Shown piece by piece: positions 1 through 7,808 of a stretch of DNA of 64,000 bases. The position numbers and the translations under genes were made by a program. The notes under the pieces are model-generated. The model was not told the origin of the DNA. It saw nothing but the letters and a program-made list of their open reading frames with translations, and did no database searches. The stretch spans positions 1 to 64,000 of the forward strand of contig CAZCLJ010000001.1 of the NCBI GenBank assembly GCA_964499465.1. Direction: 5' to 3'. The stretch is from JAAYJM01 sp964499465. GTDB taxonomy: Bacteria; Bacteroidota; Ignavibacteria; Kapaibacteriales; UBA2268. Numbering within the stretch: the stretch's first letter is position 1; every line of letters begins with the position of its first letter.

Positions 1-103
1 ATTCAGCAGGTTCTAATTCATCCTCGTAAGCTGCTTGATAACTATAAAAGTGTTCGCAGTATGTACAATCGTGTTTTTCTTTTGTTTCTCTAAAGTTACA
101 CAT
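1..103 (-). CDS. Small Cys-rich protein, cut by window edge
   Basis: An open frame starts at an ATG at 103 and runs off the left edge, giving 34 visible residues that begin MCNFRETKEKHDCTYCEHFY. The C-x2-C pair (CTYC) and the acidic stretch after it suggest a small zinc-binding protein, but no family is recognised. It is the next gene after 162-551 on the same strand, separated by a 58-base spacer with an inverted repeat. The open frame, the ATG and the tight spacing support a real gene. The C-terminus cannot be judged. Confidence 0.5.
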   Translation of the reverse strand, partial: MCNFRETKEKHDCTYCEHFYSYQAAYEDELEPAE

Positions 104-135
104 AGTAATAATTCGAATAAAAAACCGACAACTTA

Positions 136-159
136 CAATTTGTCGTTACCAACAAATTG
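136..159. promoter_or_regulatory. Inverted repeat between two minus-strand genes
   Basis: CAATTTGT and ACAAATTG, 8 bases each, flank an 8-base spacer. The repeat lies just after the stop codon of 162-551 and before the ATG at 103. There is no clean T tract, so it could be a weak terminator or an operator for the next gene. Confidence 0.35.
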
Positions 160-161
160 CC

Positions 162-551
162 CTAAGAATAACTGTGGTATTCTTCACAGTCAAGGCAAAA
201 TATCTCAACCACGCTTGTATTACACGAACCACAATTCGGGCAAACGTGATTGGTAACATCGCGTTTATTGTCATTTGCCTCAGTATCTAAATCGGGCTTG
301 CCATCCCGCAAATCATCATTCAAATGAAAATTATTTAAAAATGTTGAAAAGGTTATACCTACATACCCTTCTTTTTTCAATGGATCAATCAGAGATTCTT
401 TCTCTGTATATCTAACAAACCATACTGAATTACCGGGCAGTGGTAAAAGTACTGGATCTCCTTCACTATCAAAATTTTCAAGTTTAAATCTCACGGAGGA
501 ATCACGATCGTGCTCATATACACCCCCAATTTTAAAATTTTCTTTTTTCAT
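162..551 (-). CDS. Hypothetical protein with C-terminal zinc ribbon
   Basis: 129 residues. The N-terminal half (KIGGVYEHDRDSS...) resembles the short, probably beta-rich domain that opens several small proteins in this block. The C-terminus carries two C-x2-C pairs (CPNC and CLDC, about residues 104-122), which look like a zinc ribbon. Family and function are not recognised. It is the first complete gene on the left in the minus-strand replication block, downstream of the helicase-loader gene. The start is the ATG after an A-rich leader; there is no Shine-Dalgarno, as is usual in Bacteroidota. Confidence 0.6.
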   Translation of the reverse strand: MKKENFKIGGVYEHDRDSSVRFKLENFDSEGDPVLLPLPGNSVWFVRYTEKESLIDPLKKEGYVGITFSTFLNNFHLNDDLRDGKPDLDTEANDNKRDVTNHVCPNCGSCNTSVVEIFCLDCEEYHSYS

Positions 552-635
552 TTTTAAGCCCTTTCTACGTTGTTTTTAGTTTTACTAATATGAAACCATT
601 ACTTTTTAGTTTAAATTGAAATAACCCCAGTCAAA

Positions 636-1205
636 TTAATTTACAATGGTTGTTTTGTACGTTTGTTTGTTTACAACTTTACACATTCTGTTAATTCTGC
701 GTGTTATTCGCTGGTCTTGCAAGATTTTTTCAATTTCATCCAATGAAAAATTTGAAGTAATTATTGTAGTTTTTAAATTTTCATATCTTTCATTAATGAT
801 ATAATAAAGTGTGTCATAAACCCAATCTGTTATTTTCGTAGTGAGAAAATCATCAATTAATAAAACATCCACATTAACATATTTATTAAGTAGTTCTTTT
901 TCAGATACTGTTTTATCTGAATAAGCTAAACGAATTTCCCTTAACATATTTGAAAATGGCGCAAACAAACAATAAGATGTTATCTGATTATAATAACAAT
1001 ATTTTTTATGTTGTATTAGCAAACTGGCTGCATATAATGTTTTACCAGTCTCTACATCACCATAAATAAATACACTTTCGGCTTTTGTTGCTTCTTTAAC
1101 CGGGGTGTAGTTGTACATAATTAATTCTTCTACAATTCTTGGTGGAAATAAATCACGAATATAACTTATTTCATAAACATCTTGAAATGTCTTATCTGTT
1201 CTCAT
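636..1205 (-). CDS. DnaC-like helicase loader ATPase
   Basis: 189 residues of an AAA+ ATPase of the DnaC/IstB type. A Walker A motif GDVETGKT is at residues 49-56 and a Walker B LLIDDF near 115. A sensor-like ITSN and an arginine-rich ITRRINR segment follow. Family members load the replicative helicase onto DNA opened by the initiator. The gene overlaps the end of the upstream initiator gene by 4 bases (ATGA), a typical translational coupling that matches the lambda O/P and DnaD/DnaC pairing. It is shorter than cellular DnaC because the N-terminal helicase-binding domain is reduced. Family assignment is good; the helicase partner is not visible in the window. Confidence 0.8.
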   Translation of the reverse strand: MRTDKTFQDVYEISYIRDLFPPRIVEELIMYNYTPVKEATKAESVFIYGDVETGKTLYAASLLIQHKKYCYYNQITSYCLFAPFSNMLREIRLAYSDKTVSEKELLNKYVNVDVLLIDDFLTTKITDWVYDTLYYIINERYENLKTTIITSNFSLDEIEKILQDQRITRRINRMCKVVNKQTYKTTIVN

Positions 1206-1987
1206 AGTATCTCTGGTGTTTTATATGTTAATGTTGATTTTTTGTATCCTATTGTGGTTGGCTTTTTTTCATCAAATTCAAAATTTTTCATTTCTTTTGG
1301 ATCGTCAAGCCATCGTTTTTGATTTAACCATGTGGTAGGATTAGGAATAAATTTTGTTTTTTTCCAACGATCAGTTTTCATTTGAAGCTCTATGGCATTT
1401 TTCATTTCAACCCAGTTTGGAGTATCTTTTTGGTGGCACAATTGTTTCCATAAAGTTAGAACTTTGCCCTTATCAGTTTTTTTTGGGTATAATTCCCAAA
1501 ATTTATCAAAGTCAGAAATTGAAAGCTCACGCACGCATGAGCTTCTTCTTCTTTTTCTTATATTTATTGTTTTATTATGCACCCCAGTTTTCGTGGGTAC
1601 AAGTACCCCAGTTTTCGTGGGTACTTGTGTCGAGTAATTTTCGACAGTTAGTAAAGCATAAAGGTTTGAATAATTTATTTTTATCCATTCTTTTGATGGA
1701 ATACCCCTTCTTTCAATGGTAATAAGTTGGAGGTCAAGTAATTTCATTTTTGATTTGGTAATGGAATATTCTTTTATATTAAACTCATCCATTATTTTTT
1801 TATGGGCTAAAAAGAACCATCCGTCGTTTTTTGGATTATGTTCTTTAAAATATTTATGCTTTTCTATATAGTTTGAAAGTAAAATTGCCGGAATCAATTC
1901 TATTTTTTGAATTAGTTTCTTGTTTACTATTAAATTTCCGTTTTCCCGAAGTAAATCAATTAGTAAATTTTCAATTTGATTTTCCAT
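1202..1987 (-). CDS. Replication initiator (O/DnaD-like)
   Basis: 261 residues. The N-terminal part (about 45-115) looks like a winged-helix DNA-binding domain of phage replication initiators (GWFFLAHKKIMDEFNI... SKMKLLDLQLITIERRG). The C-terminal part, FDKFWELYPKKTDKGK... to PNPTTWLNQKRW, is the helical module common at the end of phage O-like and DnaD-like initiators. Between them is a low-complexity linker with the peptide VPTKTGV twice, encoded by two copies of a 20-bp element (1581-1624). The gene is followed at once by a DnaC-like loader, as expected for an initiator/loader pair. A TAnnTTTG promoter lies about 170 bases upstream. Confidence 0.7.
   Translation of the reverse strand: MENQIENLLIDLLRENGNLIVNKKLIQKIELIPAILLSNYIEKHKYFKEHNPKNDGWFFLAHKKIMDEFNIKEYSITKSKMKLLDLQLITIERRGIPSKEWIKINYSNLYALLTVENYSTQVPTKTGVLVPTKTGVHNKTINIRKRRRSSCVRELSISDFDKFWELYPKKTDKGKVLTLWKQLCHQKDTPNWVEMKNAIELQMKTDRWKKTKFIPNPTTWLNQKRWLDDPKEMKNFEFDEKKPTTIGYKKSTLTYKTPEIL
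1581..1624. repeat. Two 20-bp iteron-like direct repeats inside the initiator gene
   Basis: The same 20 bases, ACCCCAGTTTTCGTGGGTAC, occur at 1581-1600 and 1605-1624, so copies are spaced 24 bp apart. Each copy has inverted ends (GTACCC/GGGTAC when the neighbouring base is included). They lie in the linker region of the initiator gene, where lambda O carries its origin iterons. A role as initiator-binding sites is inferred. Confidence 0.55.
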
Positions 1988-2155
1988 ATATGATGAAAGT
2001 TAAGTGAGAAAGGGTTTCGGTAGTACGGTACTTACTCCCCTTAATTCTGTCAAACTAAAACCACTTAAAAATGAAAGTCACACAAGATAGTGAAATATTT
2101 TATTAAATAGCATTTATCCGTACATAAACCTATATAACAATTTCAAAAAGACTTT

Positions 2156-2187
2156 CAAATATACACTTTTTTTACAATAAAACCAAA
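2156..2187 (-). promoter_or_regulatory. Bacteroidota-type promoter for the initiator operon
   Basis: On the minus strand a TATATTTG element (2156-2163) fits the Bacteroidota -7 consensus TAnnTTTG. A TTTG box (2184-2187) lies exactly 20 bases upstream, matching the -33 element. Transcription would start near 2149 and read into the initiator gene at 1987. This is the best-formed promoter in the window. Confidence 0.6.
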
Positions 2188-2194
2188 TTGGTTT
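2180..2194. promoter_or_regulatory. Palindromic operator candidate over the -33 box
   Basis: AAACCAA-A-TTGGTTT is a perfect 7-bp inverted repeat around one base. It covers the -33 TTTG box of the promoter at 2156-2187. A repressor bound here would block RNA polymerase. The binding protein is unknown; the HTH-like protein at 49891-50298 is one possibility. Confidence 0.4.
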
Positions 2195-2278
2195 ATTTAC
2201 AGGCTTTTATGTGTATGTTTTGGATTATTTATTGCTTGTTTTAAATTCATAAAATTAACAGTATCTTGTTGAAAATCT

Positions 2279-2527
2279 TTAAAATGGCGTAGTTACCCAA
2301 TACATGAATTGTAATTGTTTTTTGTTTCCATTTTTGGATTTTACCCAAATAGATGCTTGTGAGTTAACATAATTTTCAGGCGGATCAACAATTTGATGAA
2401 ATGTATTTAAAAAAAATCCTGTTCTTTTTGCTGCCGGAGGCTCCTTTTTTATTTTAATTAAGTTCCCCACTTGCAAATACTTATCTGATGAAAGTACTTC
2501 TTTTTTTCTATTTCTAATTCTTTTCAT
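2279..2527 (-). CDS. Hypothetical protein
   Basis: 82 residues, basic N-terminus (MKRIRNRKKEV). The segment YLQVGNLIKIKKEPPAAKRTG and the following NYVNSQASIWVKSKNGNKKQ look like a small beta-barrel-type domain, but no family is recognised. It follows 2539-3066 in the same direction with an 11-base spacer, so it is probably co-transcribed. A 291-base gap with the initiator promoter follows. Confidence 0.55.
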   Translation of the reverse strand: MKRIRNRKKEVLSSDKYLQVGNLIKIKKEPPAAKRTGFFLNTFHQIVDPPENYVNSQASIWVKSKNGNKKQLQFMYWVTTPF

Positions 2528-2538
2528 TTTTATTGGTA

Positions 2539-3066
2539 TTAAGGCGTGCTAAATAGTTTTTCCAATGATAAATAACTCATTTCTGAAAGTTGTTTAACAT
2601 AGTCAAGTTTGATCCACATATATTCAGGTGAATCAGTAAATTCCCACCAAGTAGAATTTTTACTTTCCCGTTTTCCTTCACCCCAATATTTTGCGACGTA
2701 TCTTTGGGCAGCAAATTTAATATTTGCAGCCTTTGTAGTAGTTAACACTCTGTGTGTATGTTCTGCACTTCCTTGTAAAACTGTTAAAGTGATAAGCAGA
2801 TATTTTATAGGGTTCTTATCTTTTATTTTAGTAAATACACTGATAAATACAGTCAGTGGAACACTAAAACATCCACTTTTACAGTTTGAATTTGTAGATT
2901 CATCATAATTATTGTATGTTATAAAAATGGTGTCTTTATTTATTGGTTTCAATAAAATCATATCTGTTTCATCCTCTCTTTCATACCTTCCTACATACTG
3001 ACACATAGTACCAGCTCTGTTTGAAATGTGGTAAATTCCATGTAAGTTTACATCTCTATTTTCCAT
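2539..3066 (-). CDS. Hypothetical protein
   Basis: 175 residues. The N-terminal region MENRDVNLHGIYHISNRAGTMCQYVGRYEREDETD resembles the short KxGxxY/HGIY-type domain seen in other small proteins here (162-551, 6614-6976). The C-terminal part includes a tryptophan-rich stretch (WWEFTDSPEYMWIKLDYV). No catalytic motif is seen. The start is 1 base from the stop of 3068-3334, so the genes are translationally linked. Confidence 0.55.
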   Translation of the reverse strand: MENRDVNLHGIYHISNRAGTMCQYVGRYEREDETDMILLKPINKDTIFITYNNYDESTNSNCKSGCFSVPLTVFISVFTKIKDKNPIKYLLITLTVLQGSAEHTHRVLTTTKAANIKFAAQRYVAKYWGEGKRESKNSTWWEFTDSPEYMWIKLDYVKQLSEMSYLSLEKLFSTP

Positions 3067-3067
3067 T

Positions 3068-3334
3068 TTAATAATCTCCTTTTCTTATACGGTAAACAAA
3101 ATCTCTGAATGTTTCTTTTTCCTTTGCTTCTGCTTTTATGAAATGTTCCTCATGATATTTTTTAATTGTTTTTGTAAACTCTTTGACACATTTTGGGCAC
3201 ACAGCTTTCCCTGAGAAAAGGATGCCACCTGTTTCATTACTGTTTGTGTAATCTTGATTACACAAGTCACACAATACAACATCACCCGGATCAATTTGAA
3301 TTACCTTAAAATCTTCAAAAAAATCATTTTTCAT
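3068..3334 (-). CDS. Small zinc-binding protein
   Basis: 88 residues with two cysteine pairs: CDLC (about 22-25) and CPKC (about 47-50), an arrangement typical of a single zinc ribbon. The C-terminal half is charged and helical. No named family is recognised. It sits in a run of small minus-strand genes between the primase and initiator genes with 1-4 base spacers, so it is probably part of the same early transcript. Confidence 0.55.
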   Translation of the reverse strand: MKNDFFEDFKVIQIDPGDVVLCDLCNQDYTNSNETGGILFSGKAVCPKCVKEFTKTIKKYHEEHFIKAEAKEKETFRDFVYRIRKGDY

Positions 3335-3338
3335 TTTT

Positions 3339-3551
3339 CTACTTTTTTAAATTTTTTATTTCTATTGCTATCTTTGCACTAAGATATAGAACAATAGCAT
3401 TGCCAATCATAGCTCCTATTGTTTCTTTGTAATCATCAATACTTTCAATAAATCGAGGGTTTACGGATTCAAGAATCTTTATTAATATTGCCAATATCAA
3501 TAGAATAAGTACTAAAAGACAAATATTTTTAATAACTACAAGAACTATCAT
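3339..3551 (-). CDS. Small two-helix membrane protein
   Basis: 70 residues. A strongly hydrophobic segment at about 3-28 (VLVVIKNICLLVLILLILAI) and a second at about 48-62 suggest two membrane helices, separated by a charged loop. No signal peptidase site is evident. Function is unknown. It lies 1 base from the primase stop, so it is in the same operon. Small membrane proteins among early phage genes often act on the host envelope or in superinfection exclusion, but nothing here shows that. Confidence 0.5.
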   Translation of the reverse strand: MIVLVVIKNICLLVLILLILAILIKILESVNPRFIESIDDYKETIGAMIGNAIVLYLSAKIAIEIKNLKK

Positions 3552-3552
3552 T

Positions 3553-4452
3553 TCATTGCTTTTTTAATATTGATTTTACTAATTCATTTGCTTCATGTTG
3601 CCTTAAACTTCCGGGATCACCTTTAATTTTTACATTCCAAGCATCAACCCCCCTAAATTTTAATTCAGCAACAAGTTTGTTTGCCTGTATTTGAGCTTGA
3701 GGCTCATCATCATATATAACTGCAAATCTTTTGAATGATTGTGTTATTACTCGAACCTGAGTGATTGTATATTTTATTCCACTTGTGGCACAAGCAGCAG
3801 GCCCAAGTCTCCAAACATCTGTTGGTCCCTCAACTCCTATGCCTACTCTTTCCCAATATTCCTGATTTCCGTATAGAATTTTTTTATGTTCCAAAATTTC
3901 CCTTTCTTTTGGACAGGCTTGATATTTATTCATTTGCTTATTTGTAATATCTCTACTATCAAAGCTAACAATTTGCCCATTCCAAAAGAATGGAATTATA
4001 ATTCTAAATCTGTAATCAAGATTGTCCAGTTTACTAATTGGACCAGTTCCTTTAATCTTCCAAAATTTTTCAATTTCAGATGGATTGAAATTACGTTTTT
4101 TCAAATATTTAATATGGGGCTCTCCAAATTTATCAATGCCTGAAGGAAAGATAAATTCTTTTTTGTCCTTACTCCTTTGTTTTATAATACTTCTATTTAC
4201 TCCATAATTTGAAATAATATTGCTTGCTTCAAATTCTGAAATTTTTAAAAGTATTGCTATTGTTTTTATTACTGGATGCCACCCACATCTCCAACAATAA
4301 AAATACTCTTCATCTATACTCCAACCCAAATGATATCCAGGATTTCCAGTACAAAAAGGGCATTCAGTATTTACCCACCCCGGTCTGGAATGTTTATGAC
4401 CTTCAGTAACATGGTCGATATCAAAATCACGATATAATCTAATTATGTCCAT
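3553..4452 (-). CDS. DNA primase (CHC2 zinc finger and Toprim)
   Basis: 299 residues. The N-terminal zinc-binding domain has cysteines at 31, 34, 53 and 56 (CPFC...CWRC) and the YFYCWRCG signature of DnaG-type primases. The C-terminal Toprim-like domain has the acidic motif VEGPTDVWR (about 207-215) and YDDE (about 247-250), which bind metal in primases and topoisomerases. Compared with cellular DnaG (about 600 residues) it is short and has no helicase domain, so it resembles a minimal phage primase. It makes RNA primers for replication. The neighbouring helicase and initiator genes agree with this role. Confidence 0.82.
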   Translation of the reverse strand: MDIIRLYRDFDIDHVTEGHKHSRPGWVNTECPFCTGNPGYHLGWSIDEEYFYCWRCGWHPVIKTIAILLKISEFEASNIISNYGVNRSIIKQRSKDKKEFIFPSGIDKFGEPHIKYLKKRNFNPSEIEKFWKIKGTGPISKLDNLDYRFRIIIPFFWNGQIVSFDSRDITNKQMNKYQACPKEREILEHKKILYGNQEYWERVGIGVEGPTDVWRLGPAACATSGIKYTITQVRVITQSFKRFAVIYDDEPQAQIQANKLVAELKFRGVDAWNVKIKGDPGSLRQHEANELVKSILKKQ

Positions 4453-4782
4453 TTATACGTTTGTGTATTTTACTTTTGGTTTTTTTACCCTTTCTTTCTT
4501 TTCCTTTTTGAAATTAGCTTCCAATTTTTGTTTTATTTCCCGGAGATTTTCATACGGTGTTTTTAGTTTGTCCAAAAGGACAACTTCCACACTGGTCTCA
4601 TTGATTTTTGAGACAGCCACTTGCCACACCGAACGCGGTGCGACGAAATCACTTACTGATTCGTTGGATATAAACCCAACAAATCCATTGATTTTACAAA
4701 CAGGTTTTCCACCTTTTTCATTTTTGATAAAATCAACAGTGAATACATCACCAATTTCAATAACTTTAACTTCTTTTTTCAT
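4453..4782 (-). CDS. Hypothetical protein
   Basis: 109 residues. Residues 1-70 look beta-rich (VIEIGDVFTVDFIKNEKGG... FVGFISNESVSDFVAPRSVW) and could form an OB- or TRAM-like barrel. The C-terminal 30 residues are very basic (KKEKKERVKKPKVK), which would suit nucleic-acid binding. No family is recognised. It lies between helicase and primase genes, directly abutting the primase start and 2 bases from the helicase stop. Confidence 0.55.
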   Translation of the reverse strand: MKKEVKVIEIGDVFTVDFIKNEKGGKPVCKINGFVGFISNESVSDFVAPRSVWQVAVSKINETSVEVVLLDKLKTPYENLREIKQKLEANFKKEKKERVKKPKVKYTNV

Positions 4783-4784
4783 TT

Positions 4785-6506
4785 TTAAAATTTTATCATT
4801 TTGTAACTCTCAATTAATTCCATCATTACTTTGATATCAGTAAACTCTTTTCCGTTTATAATTTGACTAATCATTTTTTCTTTTTTATTTATGACATCAA
4901 GAATTTTGTTTTCTATTGTATTATGAGCTGCGAGCAGCCATACTGTAACTTGTTTAATTTGTGTGATTCTGTGCACTCTATCAATTGCTTGATTTAGTTT
5001 ACTTGGGTTCCACGGAAACTGAATAATAGCTACATTCGATGCAGCAGTTAAAGTCAAACCAATTCCACCGGCTTCAATATTTGCAACAAGTAATTTTAGA
5101 TTTTTATTATTTTGAAAATCATCAATTGCTTTTTGCTTTTTCAGTTTACCCATTCCCCCTACTATTGTTAATGCATCTGGAAATCTTTCTGCAATTTTGT
5201 CAATGATAAATCTATTTATGGCGAAAACAACCAATTTTTCACCAGATTCGAGGAATGTTTCAATCCAATTAAGTACTTCCTCCATTTTACCATCAGCAGC
5301 AAGTTTTTCAAGCATTTTTATTTTAGGAAATGTTGGATTATTTGAATTTGATTCAATTTTTTGCTCTGCCAAATATACTTTGTCATCGTGTGATAAAATT
5401 TCATCAATTTCTATTTTATTTCTTTTTGCAAAGTTTCGTAATTCCTTTTCAATTTCATCTTCATTTACTTTAGTTGTATATCGATGTTTTACAAAAGAAA
5501 TAAATTCCAGTTCCGCCTTTTTGTAATCTTTTAAATTGTTGATAGATAATGGAACCTGCACAATTTGTTTTGGGGGTAATTCTTTTAGAACTTCTGATTT
5601 TAATCTACGTAACATTATGGTATTTTTCAATATATAATGTAACTCATCGCTATTAGTAGCTTCTTTAGCAGTGAGTCCTCCATAATCATTTCTTTTTGCC
5701 CCACAATATTTATGAATATAAGAATAATAGTTTGGGAAAATTGTTGGATCAATTATTTGAATGATATTGTATATTTCAATAGGGGCATTTTCAATAGGAG
5801 TTCCGGTAAGACCTACAATTTTATCAATATGTTTTGCCAATCTTTTTGAACCAATAGTACGCCTTGCTTTTGGATTTTTTATAAATTGAACCTCATCAAA
5901 TATAAGGGCTTTAATGTCCACTTTATTAAAATATTTAACCCAATCAGCAATAATTTCATAATTTATGATAATGATATCATTTGTGGATAGTTTATAGGGA
6001 CTTTTACCCTCCAGAATTTCGGGGTTAGAACCTAAAATCCATTTTTTTATCTCCCTGTACCAGTTTATTTTTAAAAAACTTGGGCAAACAATCACTGCTG
6101 GTCTTAATTCAGGGTGCTTCATAAGCCATAAAATAGCTTGGATTGTTTTTCCCAAACCCATTTCATCAGCTATTAAAGCTCTTCCATTTTTATAATCAAT
6201 AAAAGAAACACCATCAAGTTGGTATTTTCTGGCAACAAGATTATCTGGTAATGTTATTTTATCAGACTTAAAACTCGTTTTTGGCACTTGTGAATCATCA
6301 AAGTTTAGGAGACTTTCACTTAAAATGAATCCTAAACTTTTAAAGTAAGATATATTCTGTTTATTAGCCGGGAGTTCCCAATGATCTCCTACCATCGATA
6401 AGTCCTTGCTAAATCTGATGATTGTATTACTAACCGGATCGTTTAGTGGAAATTTAATGATTAGTTTCCATCTTTGCTTGTCTAATTTTACAGTTCTAAA
6501 ATTCAT
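4785..6506 (-). CDS. SNF2-family DEAD-like helicase
   Basis: 573 residues of a superfamily 2 SNF2-type ATPase. Motif I is DEMGLGKT (114-121), motif II is DEVQ in LIFDEVQFIKNPKARR, and motif III is GLTGTPIEN. The second RecA lobe carries VANIEAGGIGLTLTAAS and the motif VI stretch QAIDRVHRITQ. SNF2-like proteins of this size are common in phages near replication genes, where they are thought to remodel or branch-migrate DNA. A TAnnTTTG element lies 16-23 bases upstream of the ATG, so the gene probably starts a transcript that continues into the primase genes. Confidence 0.88.
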   Translation of the reverse strand: MNFRTVKLDKQRWKLIIKFPLNDPVSNTIIRFSKDLSMVGDHWELPANKQNISYFKSLGFILSESLLNFDDSQVPKTSFKSDKITLPDNLVARKYQLDGVSFIDYKNGRALIADEMGLGKTIQAILWLMKHPELRPAVIVCPSFLKINWYREIKKWILGSNPEILEGKSPYKLSTNDIIIINYEIIADWVKYFNKVDIKALIFDEVQFIKNPKARRTIGSKRLAKHIDKIVGLTGTPIENAPIEIYNIIQIIDPTIFPNYYSYIHKYCGAKRNDYGGLTAKEATNSDELHYILKNTIMLRRLKSEVLKELPPKQIVQVPLSINNLKDYKKAELEFISFVKHRYTTKVNEDEIEKELRNFAKRNKIEIDEILSHDDKVYLAEQKIESNSNNPTFPKIKMLEKLAADGKMEEVLNWIETFLESGEKLVVFAINRFIIDKIAERFPDALTIVGGMGKLKKQKAIDDFQNNKNLKLLVANIEAGGIGLTLTAASNVAIIQFPWNPSKLNQAIDRVHRITQIKQVTVWLLAAHNTIENKILDVINKKEKMISQIINGKEFTDIKVMMELIESYKMIKF

Positions 6507-6521
6507 AGTTTATTTATTATA

Positions 6522-6529
6522 CAAATATA
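6522..6529 (-). promoter_or_regulatory. TAnnTTTG promoter element for the helicase gene
   Basis: TATATTTG on the minus strand fits the Bacteroidota -7 consensus and ends 15 bases before the ATG of the SNF2 gene. No clear -33 TTTG box is present at about 20 bases upstream. It lies in the 107-base spacer between 6614-6976 and 4785-6506. Confidence 0.5.
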
Positions 6530-6613
6530 GTCTAAAATGGCTGTTTTTCCCTGTTTTAAACCACTTATTTTAAAAAGTAGTGGTTTTAATAACCTATTTG
6601 AAAAATGGCTTAT

Positions 6614-6976
6614 TTATGGGTTTAAATTAATTAGGTAATCTATAAACCAATTAATAAGTGACTCTCCAAACATAGCAAATAATAATATAAATATGAATAA
6701 TATAATTGAACGAGTCATTATCTTTCTTTTCGTATTTACCAGTGTTAAGTGATACCCAGAAATTCCCCACCAAATCATTCCATCTTTGAATTGGATGGTA
6801 TAAAATTCAGAATTTTTATCTCCAAGTTCTATAAATGTTTCAAGATGTTCTACGATTGCTTGTTTTCCATCATGGGCGGCTGCATCAGGACAGCCACCCA
6901 TTTCAATTAAGTGATGCGGAATATTATTTGAATTGAACCATACCACATCCCCACTTTTAAAAGTTTGTTTTTTCAT
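6614..6976 (-). CDS. Hypothetical protein with C-terminal membrane helix
   Basis: 120 residues. Residues 1-85 form a soluble domain (KSGDVVWFNSNNIPHHLIEMGG... YTIQFKDGMIWWGISGYHL) of the short beta-barrel type found in many phage and Bacteroidota proteins. Residues 90-110 (IILFIFILLFAMFGESLINW) form a hydrophobic helix that could anchor it in the membrane. No family is recognised. It follows the DUF3150-like gene by 1 base in the same operon. Confidence 0.55.
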   Translation of the reverse strand: MKKQTFKSGDVVWFNSNNIPHHLIEMGGCPDAAAHDGKQAIVEHLETFIELGDKNSEFYTIQFKDGMIWWGISGYHLTLVNTKRKIMTRSIILFIFILLFAMFGESLINWFIDYLINLNP

Positions 6977-6977
6977 C

Positions 6978-7808
6978 TTATATTTTATTTATAATTTCGC
7001 GTGCCTTTTTGATAATATCTTTTTTGAATGCCTCATTGTTACGAAGCATATTTGGTGATACCACTAAAGTTTGAAGCATCTTTGCAACGTTCTCAATGTG
7101 GGGGTCATTCGAAAAATTGTAGATTGGTAATATATCAATCATGTTTTCGATATTTCCCACTAAGCTGTCTCTAAAAGTACTTCCTTCATCAGAAAGTTTC
7201 TCAATCATGTTGGTTACAACTTTTTTAACTCTATCCAACAAATCATTGTTGGCAATTAATACCCGGTTTTCCAATTCTTCGGTTAGTTGTTTTTTCATCA
7301 ATGCTACCATTGAGTCATTCAAATTAACTCTAAAATCATTTGCATCGGCAATAGGTAAAAATATTGCTTTTAAGTTGAATTTGTTTTTGATTTCAGTTGG
7401 ATGTGGGTAATCAGAAGGTCTGAACATTGAGTTTAACCTTACTTTTTCTTTTTCAACCAAACTTTCATATTCGGATACAAATTTGGTAACAAGTTCATCC
7501 AATTCCATCGCATACTTTCCAATGGTCATCACATATTCAAAATACTTGTCAGTAGTGATGATCCGATCGTTGTTGTCACCCCAAGGCAAGGTTGCATCCC
7601 GATGATAGCTTCGTGCTTTGTTGTTTACTGATGTAATATCATCTAATAGATGAGATTTCATCAATCTTTTAGTAAACCTTCCAGCTTCGTCGGTTTGATG
7701 AATTTGGTCAATCTCTCTTGAGACCTTTTCATCATACTTTCTTGCCCCCCATTGGGATATGTGCAAGTTTACGATCATTACTCTTTCTTTCAAACTCTGT
7801 GTTTCCAT
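6978..7808 (-). CDS. DUF3150-like protein
   Basis: 276 residues, mostly helical. The beginning LKERVMIVNLHISQWGARKYDEKVSREI matches the opening of DUF3150 proteins, and residues 60-165 contain the expected DATLPWGDN and FRPSDYPHP elements. The function of this family is unknown; in phages and bacteria its genes often sit beside a MoxR-type ATPase and a VWA protein, as they do here (8541-9653 and 9655-10743). Those partners suggest a chaperone-like complex. The start at 7808 overlaps the end of 7732-8544 by 77 bases; it is kept because family members have residues before MIVNL. Confidence 0.65.
   Translation of the reverse strand: METQSLKERVMIVNLHISQWGARKYDEKVSREIDQIHQTDEAGRFTKRLMKSHLLDDITSVNNKARSYHRDATLPWGDNNDRIITTDKYFEYVMTIGKYAMELDELVTKFVSEYESLVEKEKVRLNSMFRPSDYPHPTEIKNKFNLKAIFLPIADANDFRVNLNDSMVALMKKQLTEELENRVLIANNDLLDRVKKVVTNMIEKLSDEGSTFRDSLVGNIENMIDILPIYNFSNDPHIENVAKMLQTLVVSPNMLRNNEAFKKDIIKKAREIINKI

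Noticed and set aside
35..256. Plus-strand frame of 73 residues with a hydrophobic start
   Set aside because: It overlaps the minus-strand genes at 1-103 and 162-551, which have matching zinc motifs and proper direction.
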